Shown here in pieces: positions 45,890-54,884 of a stretch of 64,000 nt of DNA. Within the stretch, counting starts at the first letter, position 1. Every line of letters begins with the position of its first letter. The stretch covers positions 62,001 to 126,000 of the forward strand of contig CAVQTE010000020.1 in assembly GCA_963716235.1 (NCBI GenBank), read 5' to 3'. This DNA comes from Sva-07 sp963716235. GTDB taxonomy: Bacteria > Actinomycetota > Acidimicrobiia > Acidimicrobiales > Ilumatobacteraceae. The position numbers and the translations under genes were made by a program. The notes below the pieces were generated by a model, which did no database searches, was not told where the DNA came from, and saw only the letters and a list, made by a program, of their open reading frames with translations.

Positions 45890-46540
45890 TCAGACGAACT
45901 TGGCGAAGACATCGAGGGGTTCGCGGTCGGTGGTCAGTGAGTTGATCGGGGCGCCAGGATCGGCGTGACCGACGGCGACGCCGCAGAAGATCCGCTCCTC
46001 GGGCGGGGCACCGACGAACTCCGAGACGGCATGCTCGTACACCGCCCACGCTTCCTGCGGACACGTGTCGATGCCGGCTTCCTGAGCGAGCAGCATGAAC
46101 GTCTGGAGGAACATCCCGAGGTCGGACCACTGAGGCGGGCCCATGATCCGGTCGATGAAGCAGAAGATCGCAGCGGGGGCGCCGAAGAAGTCGAGGTTCT
46201 TCGCGAACTGCGCGAGGCGGCCCGCCTTGTCGTCACGTTCGATGCCGAGTGTCGCGTACATGTCCTCGCCGATCTTGAACCGTGACGATCGGTACGGCTC
46301 GTGAAGCGGTGACGGGTAGATGTCGTACGCCGGCGCTTCGACGGGCCGATCGGCGAGGAAGGCCCGGAACCGAGCCATCGACTCACCGTTCACGACGTAG
46401 ATCCGCCACGGCTGGACATTGCCGCCCGATGGCGCTCTCGACGCCGTCGTGAGCAGTTGGGCGATCGTCTCGTCACTGATCGGGTCGGGCAGGAATGCCC
46501 GAACCGACTTACGGGCGAGCACGGCATCGGTCACGTTCAT
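45890..46540 (-). CDS. nitroreductase-family flavoprotein
   Basis: This 216-residue FMN-dependent nitroreductase-like protein starts MNVTDAVLARKSVRAFLPDP. The R-S/K-V-R motif binds the FMN phosphate, APSGGNVQPWRIYVV follows, and the C-terminal CGVAVGHADPGAPINS closes the flavin site. Such dimeric enzymes reduce nitro, quinone or enone substrates with NAD(P)H. It stands alone on the minus strand, divergent from the MFS gene. Confidence 0.9.
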   Translation of the reverse strand: MNVTDAVLARKSVRAFLPDPISDETIAQLLTTASRAPSGGNVQPWRIYVVNGESMARFRAFLADRPVEAPAYDIYPSPLHEPYRSSRFKIGEDMYATLGIERDDKAGRLAQFAKNLDFFGAPAAIFCFIDRIMGPPQWSDLGMFLQTFMLLAQEAGIDTCPQEAWAVYEHAVSEFVGAPPEERIFCGVAVGHADPGAPINSLTTDREPLDVFAKFV

Positions 46541-46631
46541 GTCGGCAGTCTGGTGGGTCGCCCCTTCGGCGACCGAACCGGGGTGAGTTCGATCATTGAA
46601 CTCAGCTCCGTCGATGTGTCAGAGTCTTTCG

Positions 46632-48053
46632 ATGGCCGCTACCGAAGTCGTCACGGCGCCCGTCGAGCGCAAGGCGTCGGTGACGCTCGCCGTCGCCTCG
46701 CTCGCCGTGTTCGCCGTGTTTCTCGACACCACGGTGCTCTTCGTGGCCTTCCCGGACATCGTCAGCAGTTTCGACACCGTGTCGCCCACGCAACTCTCCT
46801 GGGTGCTCAACGGCTACACGATCGTGTTCGCGGCCCTGCTCGTGCCGGCCGGCAGGTTTGCCGACCGCGTCGGCCACAGGCGGGTGTTCCTCGGCGGGTC
46901 GGTGCTGTTCACGCTCGCTTCACTCGCCTGCGCGCTCGCCCCGACGGCCACCCTGCTCATCGTGTTCCGCCTGGTCCAGGCCGTCGGCGCAGCTGCGTTG
47001 CTGCCGGCGTCGCTGGCGCTCGTGCTCCGAGCCTTTCCGCCGCGTCGGATCCCGTTCGCCGTCGCCATCTGGGGGTCGACCGGGGCACTCGCCGGCGCCG
47101 TCGGACCGACACTGGGCGCCGTGCTCGTCGAGTTCGGGGGGTGGCGCTTCGTCTTTCTGATCAACCTCCCGATCGGCATCTTCACCGTGATCGCCGGCCG
47201 TCGGTACCTCGGCGAGTCGAACGATCCCGACGCGGTCGTTCCGGCACCGCTCGGCGTCGTGCTGATCGCGGCCGCTGCTGCACTGATCTCTCTCGGCGTG
47301 GTCCAGAGCGAGCAGTGGGGATTGACCGACCCTCGAACGATCGCCTGCCTCGTCGGCGGCGGCATCATGCTGGCGCTGTTCGTCGCGCACCAGCGGCGCA
47401 CACCCGCGCCGGCGCTCGACATGGCCCTGTTCACGATCCGCAACTTTGCGTGGGGCAACGCTGCAACGCTCACGTTCTCGATCGCGTTCACGGCGATGTT
47501 CTTCTCGTCGATTCTGTTCCTCACCCAGGTCTGGCAGTACTCGACGCTGAAGGCCGGCCTCGCCGTGGCTCCCGGGCCACTGCTCGTGGCAGTCCTCGCT
47601 CCGTTTCTCGGCACGCTCGCGGGGAGGATCGGCCAACGCCCGCTGCTGATCGTCGGAGGCTTCACGTTCGCTGCGGGCGGCACCTGGCGCCTCGTGATGC
47701 TCGAGGGGCAGCCGGACTACCTCGTCGACTACCTCCCGTCGATGCTGTTGACCGGACTCGGCGTCGGGCTGTGCCTGCCACAGTTGTCGAGCACCGTGGC
47801 CCAGGCTCTTCCGCCGAATCGACTCGGCGTCGGCGGAGGCGTGAACCAGGCAATCCGCCAGTTCGGTGGGACACTCGGCGTTGCACTCACCATTGCGTTC
47901 GTGTCGGAATCGACTCCCCGAACTGCGCTCGCCAATTTCGACAAGGTGTGGTGGCTCCTCATCGTGGGAGGCGTTGCGACCGCGACACTGTCAACCGCCC
48001 TGCACACCCGGCGCGTCGATGTACCGACGGCAACGACTGGGGCCACCACGTGA
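46632..48053 (+). CDS. MFS drug/H+ antiporter, DHA2 (14-TM) type
   Basis: This 473-residue membrane protein starts MAATEVVTAPVERKASVTLA. Motif A-like GRFADRVGHRRVFLGG is after TM2 and DHA2 motif C-like GGWRFVFLINLPIGIF is at TM6; about 14 hydrophobic segments are evident. DHA2 pumps export hydrophobic drugs and dyes with proton exchange. The start at 46632 is favoured over an upstream ATG because family similarity starts here. It overlaps the HxlR regulator by 4 nt (GTGA), so the two are coupled and the pump is probably controlled by that regulator. Confidence 0.9.
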   Translation: MAATEVVTAPVERKASVTLAVASLAVFAVFLDTTVLFVAFPDIVSSFDTVSPTQLSWVLNGYTIVFAALLVPAGRFADRVGHRRVFLGGSVLFTLASLACALAPTATLLIVFRLVQAVGAAALLPASLALVLRAFPPRRIPFAVAIWGSTGALAGAVGPTLGAVLVEFGGWRFVFLINLPIGIFTVIAGRRYLGESNDPDAVVPAPLGVVLIAAAAALISLGVVQSEQWGLTDPRTIACLVGGGIMLALFVAHQRRTPAPALDMALFTIRNFAWGNAATLTFSIAFTAMFFSSILFLTQVWQYSTLKAGLAVAPGPLLVAVLAPFLGTLAGRIGQRPLLIVGGFTFAAGGTWRLVMLEGQPDYLVDYLPSMLLTGLGVGLCLPQLSSTVAQALPPNRLGVGGGVNQAIRQFGGTLGVALTIAFVSESTPRTALANFDKVWWLLIVGGVATATLSTALHTRRVDVPTATTGATT

Positions 48054-48505
48054 AGCGTGCCTCGTTCGCCTCGTTCGACTGCTCGATCGCCCGGACGCTC
48101 GATGTCGTCGGGGATCCGTGGACGCTGCTGATCGTGCGCGACGCCTTCTTCGGTGTGCGACGGTTCGACGACTTCCACAACTCGTTGGGGATCCCGCGAT
48201 CGACGTTGTCGACGCGGCTCACCGCGCTCGTCGACAACGAAATCCTCGAACGCCGCGGGTACAAGGAGCATCCACCGCGCCACGAGTACGTCCTCACCGA
48301 CAAGGGTCGCTCGCTCGGACCGGTACTGATCGCACTGCTCCAGTGGGGTGACGAATGGTCCGGTGCCGAAGAGCCTCCGGTCACGTTGATCGACAATGAC
48401 ACCGGCGAACCCATCACGCCCGTGTTCATCGACGAATCATCCGGGCGGCCACTGGGCGAACTTCGCATCGATCGCCGCCGACGCCAGTTCGCCGGCGACT
48501 GCTGA
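48050..48505 (+). CDS. HxlR-family transcriptional regulator
   Basis: This 151-residue winged-helix protein has N-terminal CSIARTLDVVGDPWTLLIVRD with the HxlR Cys, then RRFDDFHNSLGIPRSTLSTR as recognition helix and ERRGYKEHPPRHEYVLTDKG as wing. HxlR proteins respond to electrophiles or quinones and control nearby detoxification genes. The GTG start overlaps the stop of the MFS pump. The divergent nitroreductase upstream of the pump could be part of the same response. Confidence 0.9.
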   Translation: MKRASFASFDCSIARTLDVVGDPWTLLIVRDAFFGVRRFDDFHNSLGIPRSTLSTRLTALVDNEILERRGYKEHPPRHEYVLTDKGRSLGPVLIALLQWGDEWSGAEEPPVTLIDNDTGEPITPVFIDESSGRPLGELRIDRRRRQFAGDC

Positions 48506-48520
48506 GGGGCCGTTCGATCG

Positions 48521-49948
48521 CTACCAGTCGGCTGCGATGTACTGGGTCTCGCAGAATTCGTAGATTCCCTCGCTGGCACCTTCACGGCCGAGGCCGGACT
48601 GCTTCATGCCACCGAACGGCGCAGCCGGATCGGACACGGCGCCACGGTTGAGGCCGATCATGCCCGCCTGAATCCGCTCGCTCACGGCAAGTCCTCGCCG
48701 CAGGTCGCGGGTGAAGACGTAGCCGGTGAGACCCATCTCGGTGTCGTTCGCGTCGGCGATCACCTGGTCGGTGTTCTCGAAGGTGATCACCGGCGCAACC
48801 GGACCGAAGATCTCATGACGCGTGATCTCGTCGCCCGAACGAACGTTGCCCAGCACCGTCGGCGGGTAGAAGTGCCCGGGACCGTCGACGGACCCGCCGC
48901 CTGTGGCGATGGTGGCACCGTGATCCGCAGCTGCCGTCACGAGCTCGTTGATCGACGCGACGGCCTTGGCGTTGATCATCGGGCCACAGGTGACACCGTC
49001 GTCGAATCCGCTACCGATACGCACGTCGGCCATCGCCGCAGCGAACATCTTCGTGAAGTCGTCGGCCACTGCAGCATGGACGAAGAATCGGTTGGCCGCG
49101 GTGCAGGTTTCGGCGGAGTGCCGCATCTTGGCAACCATCGCTCCCTGCACTGCCGCCTCGAGATCGGCGTCGTCGAACACGATGAACGGTGCGTTGCCGC
49201 CGAGTTCCATCACCGTCTTCAAGACGCGATCGGCGGCCCGCTTGAGCAGCACGATGCCAACCTCGGTCGAGCCGGTGAACGACACCATCCGAGTGGCCGG
49301 ATGGTCGACGGCCGCGTCGAACCACGCACCCGACGTCAACGTCGGCACGATGTTCACGACCCCGGCCGGCACTCCGGCCTCATGCAGCAGCTCACCGATG
49401 CGCAGTGCCGTGAGCGGTGTCTCACGTGGCGGCTTGATCACTGCGGCGTTACCTGCCGCGAGGGCGGGCGCGAGCTTGCGGGTGATCATCGCCGCCGGGA
49501 AGTTCCACGGCGTGACGATCACGACGACACCGACGGGCGGATGATGCACGACGATCCGATTCGCGCCGCTGGGCGCCGTGCCGAGCGAGCCGTGGATCCG
49601 CACCGCCTCCTCGGAGTTCCAACGGAAGAACTCCGCCGCGTAGGCGACCTCGCCCCGTGCGTCGGCGAGCGGCTTGCCGTGTTCCAGCGTGATGAGGCGG
49701 GCCAACTCGTCGGTGTGGTCGATCATCAGCTGCCACGTACGTCGGAGGATCTCACCCCGTTCGCGGGGCGCCGTTGCCGCCCAGGCGCCCTGAGCATTCG
49801 CTGCCGCCTCGCAGGCAAGCGTCGCATCGACGGTGGTCCCGGCGGCGACCGAGGCGATGATCTCCTCGGTCGCCGGGTTCTCGACATCGAACCGCTCGGA
49901 ACCGGATCCGTCACGCCATTCGCCACCGATCAACACCTGTGTCTGCAT
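48521..49948 (-). CDS. gabD: succinate-semialdehyde dehydrogenase-like ALDH
   Basis: This 475-residue aldehyde dehydrogenase starts MQTQVLIGGEWRDGSG. It has cofactor segment TPWNFPAAMITRK, general base E248 in MELGGNAPF and nucleophile C282 in SAETCTAANR, with C-terminal GLNRGAVSDPAAPFGGMKQSGLGREG typical of SSADH/GabD. It oxidises succinate semialdehyde to succinate with NAD(P)+. The general ALDH call is certain, the substrate probable. The upstream ATG at 49972 is less likely. It stands alone on the minus strand. Confidence 0.88.
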   Translation of the reverse strand: MQTQVLIGGEWRDGSGSERFDVENPATEEIIASVAAGTTVDATLACEAAANAQGAWAATAPRERGEILRRTWQLMIDHTDELARLITLEHGKPLADARGEVAYAAEFFRWNSEEAVRIHGSLGTAPSGANRIVVHHPPVGVVVIVTPWNFPAAMITRKLAPALAAGNAAVIKPPRETPLTALRIGELLHEAGVPAGVVNIVPTLTSGAWFDAAVDHPATRMVSFTGSTEVGIVLLKRAADRVLKTVMELGGNAPFIVFDDADLEAAVQGAMVAKMRHSAETCTAANRFFVHAAVADDFTKMFAAAMADVRIGSGFDDGVTCGPMINAKAVASINELVTAAADHGATIATGGGSVDGPGHFYPPTVLGNVRSGDEITRHEIFGPVAPVITFENTDQVIADANDTEMGLTGYVFTRDLRRGLAVSERIQAGMIGLNRGAVSDPAAPFGGMKQSGLGREGASEGIYEFCETQYIAADW

Positions 49949-50034
49949 GCCACCATTCTGCCCCTCGTTCACCCCCCAGCCTGTCTTTGCGGTCTTTCCG
50001 GACCCGACCCCGGAAGACCGGCTGCGTGAGACGG

Positions 50035-50241
50035 TCAGGCGATGTCGTAGCCGGCGTCATCGATCGCCGTGCGGATCGCTGCGTCGTCGCCGCCGGAGAC
50101 GGTGACCAGCTTCGCCTCCACGTCGACCTCGACGGCAACGACGCCATCAACGGTCGACACCTCGGATTCGATGGACTGCTTGCAGTGGTCACAGCTCACG
50201 CCGGGGACGGCGTAGGTACGGGTGGTGGTGTGGTCGGTCAT
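50035..50241 (-). CDS. copZ: copper chaperone (HMA domain)
   Basis: This 68-residue single heavy-metal-associated domain has the metal-binding GVSCDHCKQSIESEV (C17, C20) and the typical beta-alpha-beta pattern through VEAKLVTVSGGDDAAIRTAIDDAGYDIA. It should deliver Cu(I) to the ATPase encoded directly upstream, with which it overlaps by 4 bp (ATGA). Expression follows the copA promoter. Confidence 0.92.
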   Translation of the reverse strand: MTDHTTTRTYAVPGVSCDHCKQSIESEVSTVDGVVAVEVDVEAKLVTVSGGDDAAIRTAIDDAGYDIA

Positions 50242-52486
50242 GCGACGGTCTCCTGGATCGGGGTACGGGGCGAGGTGGTGGAAGTCGGGACGGACGTACG
50301 GTCCTTTGCTCGGTAGCCGTCGAAACGACGCAGACGCAGGCTGTTCGTGACCACGAACAGCGACGACATGCCCATCGCCCCAGCGGCGACCATCGGGTTG
50401 AGGAAGCCGAATGCAGCCAGCGGAATGGCGGCCGAGTTGTAGGCGAACGCCCAGAACAGGTTGCCCTTGATGGTCGACAACGTCCGGCGTGACAACGCCA
50501 CGGCGTCGGCAGCAGCCCGCAGGTCGCCCGACACGATCGTCAGATCGGATGCCTCGATGGCGACGTCGGTCCCGGTGCCGAGGGCGATGCCGAGATCGGC
50601 CTGTGCGAGCGCCGGCGCGTCGTTGATCCCATCGCCGACCATGGCCACCCGGTGTCCCTCGGCCTGCAGCCGCGAGATCTCGGCGGCCTTGGCCTCGGGG
50701 AGGACATCGGCGATGACGTGGTCGACGTTGACGGCTCGACCGACCGATCGTGCGGTCTTGGCGTTGTCGCCGGTGAGCAGCGTGACCGTGAGTCCGAGGT
50801 CGTGGAACGCGGCAATGGCTTCGGCAGACGTGGCCTTGACCGTGTCGGCAACCACCAGTACCGCCTCAGCGGTCGCTCCTCGCCCCGCGAGGACCGCCGT
50901 GCGACCCTGCGCCTCTGCAGAGGAGGCCGCCTGAGCAACCGCAGTCGGAACGGTGTCGAACAGCTGGCGGCGACCGACGCGTACCTCCTCACCGTCGACG
51001 TTGGCGGTCACGCCGATGCCAGGTCGATTGACGAAGGTGTCGACGACTCGGCCGTCGGTCCGGCCGGCAGACGCGATGGTCTGCGCGATCGGGTGTTCCG
51101 ACCTCGCCTCGACGGCGGCGGCGAGAGCGAGGAGGTGATCGCTGTCTCCACCGGGCGCCAGCACCTCGACGAGCGACATGCGTCCCTCGGTGACGGTGCC
51201 CGTCTTGTCGAGCACGATCGTGTCGATGCGGCGCGTGTCCTCGAGGACTTCGCCGCCCTTGATGATCACGCCGAGCTGGGCGGCGCGTCCCGTGCCCACC
51301 ATGATGGCGAGTGGCGTGGCGAGACCGAGGGCACACGGGCAGGCCACGATCAGCACCGCAACCGCCGCGGTGAATGCATCGTTCACGTCGCCGGTGATCG
51401 CGAACCAGGCCACCAATGTCACCGAGCGCGATGCCGATCGCCATCGGGACGAACACCGCGGACACCCGGTCGGCGAGGCGCTGGACCTCGGCGCGGCTCC
51501 CCTGCGCCTCGTCGACGAGCCGCACGATCTGGGCCAACGCCGTGTCGGAGCCGACCCGAGTTGCCTCCACGACGAGCGAGCCGTTCGCATTGACGGTGGC
51601 ACCGATCACCTCGTCGCCGGGCCCGACCTCGACGGGCACGGGCTCGCCCGTCACCATCGATGCGTCGACGGCCGAGTGCCCTTCGACGACCACCCCGTCG
51701 GTCGCGATCTTCTCCCCCGGCCGAACGACGAACTGCATGCCGGGCGTCAACGATTCGATCGACACCTCGGTCCCGTCGACGAGGCGCGCACTGCGCACAC
51801 CCAGATCGGCGAGCGCTCGTAGCGCATCACCCGAACGCCGTTTGGCCCTGATCTCCAACCACTTGCCGATGAGGATCAGCGCAATGATGACGGTTGCCGT
51901 CTCGTAGTAGACGTGTCCACCGTCGCTGCTCATCCCCTGCATCGAATGGGCGGCTGTCGATTCGTCGCCGATCTCGCCGATCAGCACCACCGTCGACCAC
52001 GTCCATGCAGACAGCGTTCCCATCGAGACGAGCGTGTCCATCGTGGTGGTGCCGTGGCGCAGGTTCATCCACGCGGCGCGATGGAATCCCCACCCGCACC
52101 AGAACACGACCGGCGTCGCGAGGATCGCGGCGAGCCAGTTCCCAACCGTCGAACATCAAGGGCGGCACCATCGAGATGGCGACGACCGGAACACCGAGGA
52201 CGAGCGCGACGATCCATCGGCGCCGAAGATCGGCTTCACGGCGTTGTTCGGCCTCGTCATGATCAGCCGTCACCGGTGCCTCGTAGCCGAGGCGTTCGAT
52301 GGCGGAGCGAAGTTGATCGTCTTCGACCGTGGCGTCGTGCATCACCGTGGCGCGGCCGTTTGCGAAGTTGACCCGCGCGTCACTGACACCGTCGAGCTTG
52401 GTCAGCGTTCGTTGGATGCGGTTCGCGCAGGCGGCACAGGTCATCCCTTCGACGGCGATGTCGGAGCGTGTCGGTGCGTCACCCAT
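50238..52486 (-). CDS. copA: copper-exporting P1B-type ATPase, two frame breaks
   Basis: CopA pumps Cu(I) out of the cytosol. N-terminal HMA domain with GMTCAACANRI; membrane helices; MVTGEPVPVE actuator TGE; CPC in VACPCALGLATP; DKTGTVTEG phosphorylation Asp; SEHPIA; GDGINDAPAL. The frame changes near 52139 (before FWCGWGFHRAAW) and near 51420 (before VTLVAWFAITGD). All motifs are retained, so single-base consensus errors are likely. The ATG at 52486 begins MGDAPTRSD, 8 bp after the TACAGT -10 box. Operon with copZ; controlled by the MerR protein encoded at 52550. Confidence 0.9.
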
Positions 52487-52493
52487 GCCGATC

Positions 52494-52525
52494 ACTGTAA
52501 ACCTTCCATTCAACTGGAAGGTCAA
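52494..52525 (-). promoter_or_regulatory. MerR-type copA promoter/operator
   Basis: On the minus strand TTGACC (52520-52525) and TACAGT (52494-52499) are 20 bp apart, the over-long spacer typical of MerR-regulated promoters. The dyad ACCTTCCA-N6-TGGAAGGT (52501-52522) fills the spacer. Metal-bound MerR protein would untwist the spacer to activate copA. Confidence 0.85.
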
Positions 52526-52549
52526 GGGGTGATTTCATCGGCGGACGCA

Positions 52550-52954
52550 TCATTCAGGCACGCCCGCAATCACTTGACATCGATGGGGATCAGTGCAGGC
52601 CGCCGGGTCCAGTCCGCGTGCCCGGCCCGCGAGGTCGAGCAGTTCGTTGCGCGCCACCTCGAGCCGTGCGATCTGCTCCTCGATCTCGGCCAGATGTCGA
52701 TCGAGCAACGCCATGGTGTGGCCACAACTCCGCGCGCCCGCATCTTTCAGTTCGAGCACCGACTGGATCTCCGCCAGCGACAGGCCCGACGACTGCGCAT
52801 CGCGGATGAACCGGAGACGCTCGACCGCTTCGTCACCGTACTCGCGGTAGCCCGCCGGGGTCCGCAACGGCTCGGCCAGCAGATGGATCGACTCGTAGTA
52901 CCGAATCGTCTTGGTGGTCACCCCGGCCTGTTCGGCAAGCGTCCCGATGCGCAT
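52550..52954 (-). CDS. MerR-family metal-responsive regulator
   Basis: This 134-residue protein starts MRIGTLAEQAGVTTKTIRYYE (winged HTH), with a dimerisation helix and Cys residues C77, C120 and C126 (ARSCGHT, AACTDPHRC). Three Cys fit a soft or borderline metal site; the downstream copA suggests Cu(I), although the spacing is nearer the ZntR/HMR branch than CueR. TAGCAT lies 6 nt before the ATG. A dyad like the copA operator lies upstream, so it probably regulates itself. Confidence 0.9.
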   Translation of the reverse strand: MRIGTLAEQAGVTTKTIRYYESIHLLAEPLRTPAGYREYGDEAVERLRFIRDAQSSGLSLAEIQSVLELKDAGARSCGHTMALLDRHLAEIEEQIARLEVARNELLDLAGRARGLDPAACTDPHRCQVIAGVPE

Positions 52955-52969
52955 GAGAACATGCTAGCA

Positions 52970-52993
52970 AACATTCCATCCCACTGGAATGTT
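52970..52993 (-). promoter_or_regulatory. second MerR operator (merR promoter)
   Basis: AACATTCCA-N6-TGGAATGTT has the same ATTCCA-N6-TGGAAT core spacing as the copA operator. It lies between the merR -10 box and the galT stop codon, consistent with autoregulation. Confidence 0.7.
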
Positions 52994-52995
52994 GC

Positions 52996-54036
52996 TCAGA
53001 GAACCGCCCGCAGGTTCGCGGCAGCGAACTCGGGGGTGAGGTCACGTTGGCGATTCGCGAGCAGTTCGTAGCTCGCGGGAATCTTCGCCACGTCGGCCGA
53101 CCGCAGCAGCGGTGGATAGTAGTGCGCGTGGAGCTGCCACGCGTCCGAGTCGCGACCTTTGGCATCATCACTGCGCGGAGCACCGTGCCAGCCAGAGCAG
53201 TACGGGAACGGCGTGGCGAACAACGCGTCGAAGGCGCGCAACATCGACTGCAGGATGTGAGCGAGCGATTCGCAGTCGTCAGCGTCGAGATCGGTCAACG
53301 ACCCGGCCGGTCGACGCGGCAGCACCATCGTCTCGTACGGCCAGTAGGCCCAGTACGGCACGACGACGACCCATGATTCGTTGGTCGCGACGACTCGTTC
53401 GCCGGCCGCCAATTCGCGCTCCATGTAGTCCATCAACATCCGGCGACCGTGGGCACCGTGGTATCGACGCTGTGACGCAAGCTCCCGCTCGGCCTCGTCG
53501 GGCAGGAAGTCCGATGCCCAGATCTGTCCGTGCGGGTGAGTATTCGACGCACCGGAGATCGCTCCCTTGGTCTCGAAGATCTGCACCCACCGATGGGTCG
53601 CCTCCAACTCGACGAGTTGCGAGCGCCAGAGTTCGATGACCCGCACGACGTCGGCGTGATCCATGTCGGCCAGCGTCAGATCGTGTCGAGGCGAGAAGCA
53701 GATCACCCGACACTCGCCGGCGCCGGTATCGAGTCGGAACAACTCGTCGGACGACGTCGCCGGCGTCGGGGCATCGCGTTCGAGCGCCGCGAAATCGTTC
53801 TCGAACACGAACGTCGACTCGTACACCGGATTGTGTACGCCACCCGCACGCTCATTCCCAGGACACAGGTAGCACCCCGGGTCGAACGTGGGGGCCGGGT
53901 CAGTGGCCGCCTTGGTCTGGCCGTTCCACGGACGCTGCGTTCGTTGCGGTGAGACGACGACCCACTCGCCGGTCAGGGGATTCAATCGCCGATGCGGATG
54001 ATGAGCGGGATCGAACGGCACCGGCGCGCCCGGCAT
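52996..54036 (-). CDS. galT: galactose-1-phosphate uridylyltransferase
   Basis: This 346-residue Leloir enzyme exchanges UMP between UDP-glucose and galactose-1-phosphate. The start ATG at 54036 gives MPGAPVPFDPAHHPHRRLNP. Motifs: DPGCYLCPGNERAGG (zinc Cys pair), FENDFAALERD, and the active-site His motif SNTHPHGQIW. The start is set by the ppk2 stop, with which it overlaps by one base (TGATG). The in-frame link to ppk2 seen in the raw sequence comes from an indel. No other gal genes are nearby. Confidence 0.9.
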   Translation of the reverse strand: MPGAPVPFDPAHHPHRRLNPLTGEWVVVSPQRTQRPWNGQTKAATDPAPTFDPGCYLCPGNERAGGVHNPVYESTFVFENDFAALERDAPTPATSSDELFRLDTGAGECRVICFSPRHDLTLADMDHADVVRVIELWRSQLVELEATHRWVQIFETKGAISGASNTHPHGQIWASDFLPDEAERELASQRRYHGAHGRRMLMDYMERELAAGERVVATNESWVVVVPYWAYWPYETMVLPRRPAGSLTDLDADDCESLAHILQSMLRAFDALFATPFPYCSGWHGAPRSDDAKGRDSDAWQLHAHYYPPLLRSADVAKIPASYELLANRQRDLTPEFAAANLRAVL

Positions 54037-54825
54037 CAGTAGACCAGGGGGACCGAATTGAGCTGATCGAGCGGTGGCCGTTCGTAACCCGCATCGGGAC
54101 GCACGTCGGGCAACTTCACCTTCGGGTACGACACCTTCTGGTGGGGCACCAACGACAAGCAGATGACTGATCGTGTTCAGTCGGGCACGACGCTTGTCGT
54201 CACCGTCGACCTCCCACCACAGCGCCTCGGGGATCGAGGTGTGCTCCACCATGATGTCCTTCGCGCGCGAGTACTCGTTCCACTTGGCCTGCGATCGAGC
54301 ATCGATGTCGGAGAACTTCCATCGTTTGGCCGGATCGGTGAGCCGCTCCTCGAACCGCTTCGTCTGCACCTCGTTCGACACCGAGAACCAGTACTTGACG
54401 ATCTGGATACCGGACCGCACGAGCATCCGTTCGAACTCCGGAACCGATCGGATGAACTCCCAGTACTCGGCGTCGCTGCAGAATCCCAGCACGTGCTCGA
54501 CCCCGGCGCGGTTGTACCAGGACCGGTCGAACACGACCATCTCACCCGCTGACGGCAGGTGAGCGACGTACCGTTGGAAGTACCACTGAGTGCTCTCACG
54601 CTCGCTCGGCTTGGGCAGCGCGACGACTCGACACGACCGGGGATTCAGCGGGCCGGTGAGCCGGCTGATGGTGCTCCCCTTGCCGGCGGCATCACGGCCT
54701 TCGAAGATCACGACGAGGCGCCGACCACTGTGTCGGATCCACTCGAGCATCTGGACGAGTTCGAGCTGGAGCCGCTCCAGTTCACTCTCATAGGTTGCAC
54801 GATCGAGCTTTCCAGTGCCGGACAT
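54036..54825 (-). CDS. ppk2: polyphosphate kinase 2, frame break near end
   Basis: PPK2 is a polyphosphate-dependent nucleotide kinase, here about 262 residues. Walker A GRDAAGKGS, lid segment PSERESTQWYFQRY, Walker B-like VFDRSWYNRAGVE, and WFSVSNEVQTKRFEERL are all present. After HLL the family's usual end (VPHQKVSYPKVKLPDVRP to LNSVPLVY) is found in another frame, stopping at 54036. One base near 54157 is therefore wrong or inserted; uncorrected, the frame runs into galT. It belongs to the family that uses polyP to form ADP/ATP or GDP/GTP. Confidence 0.9.
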
Positions 54826-54884
54826 CGACGATCGACACTACTGCTCACGTAGCGCCGGAGCTGCGGTCGACTGACGGCCGCGGC

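Noticed and set aside
52996..54825. PPK2-GalT bifunctional enzyme
   Set aside because: The PPK2 C-terminus exists in another frame with its own stop overlapping the galT start, so the fusion is produced by one base.
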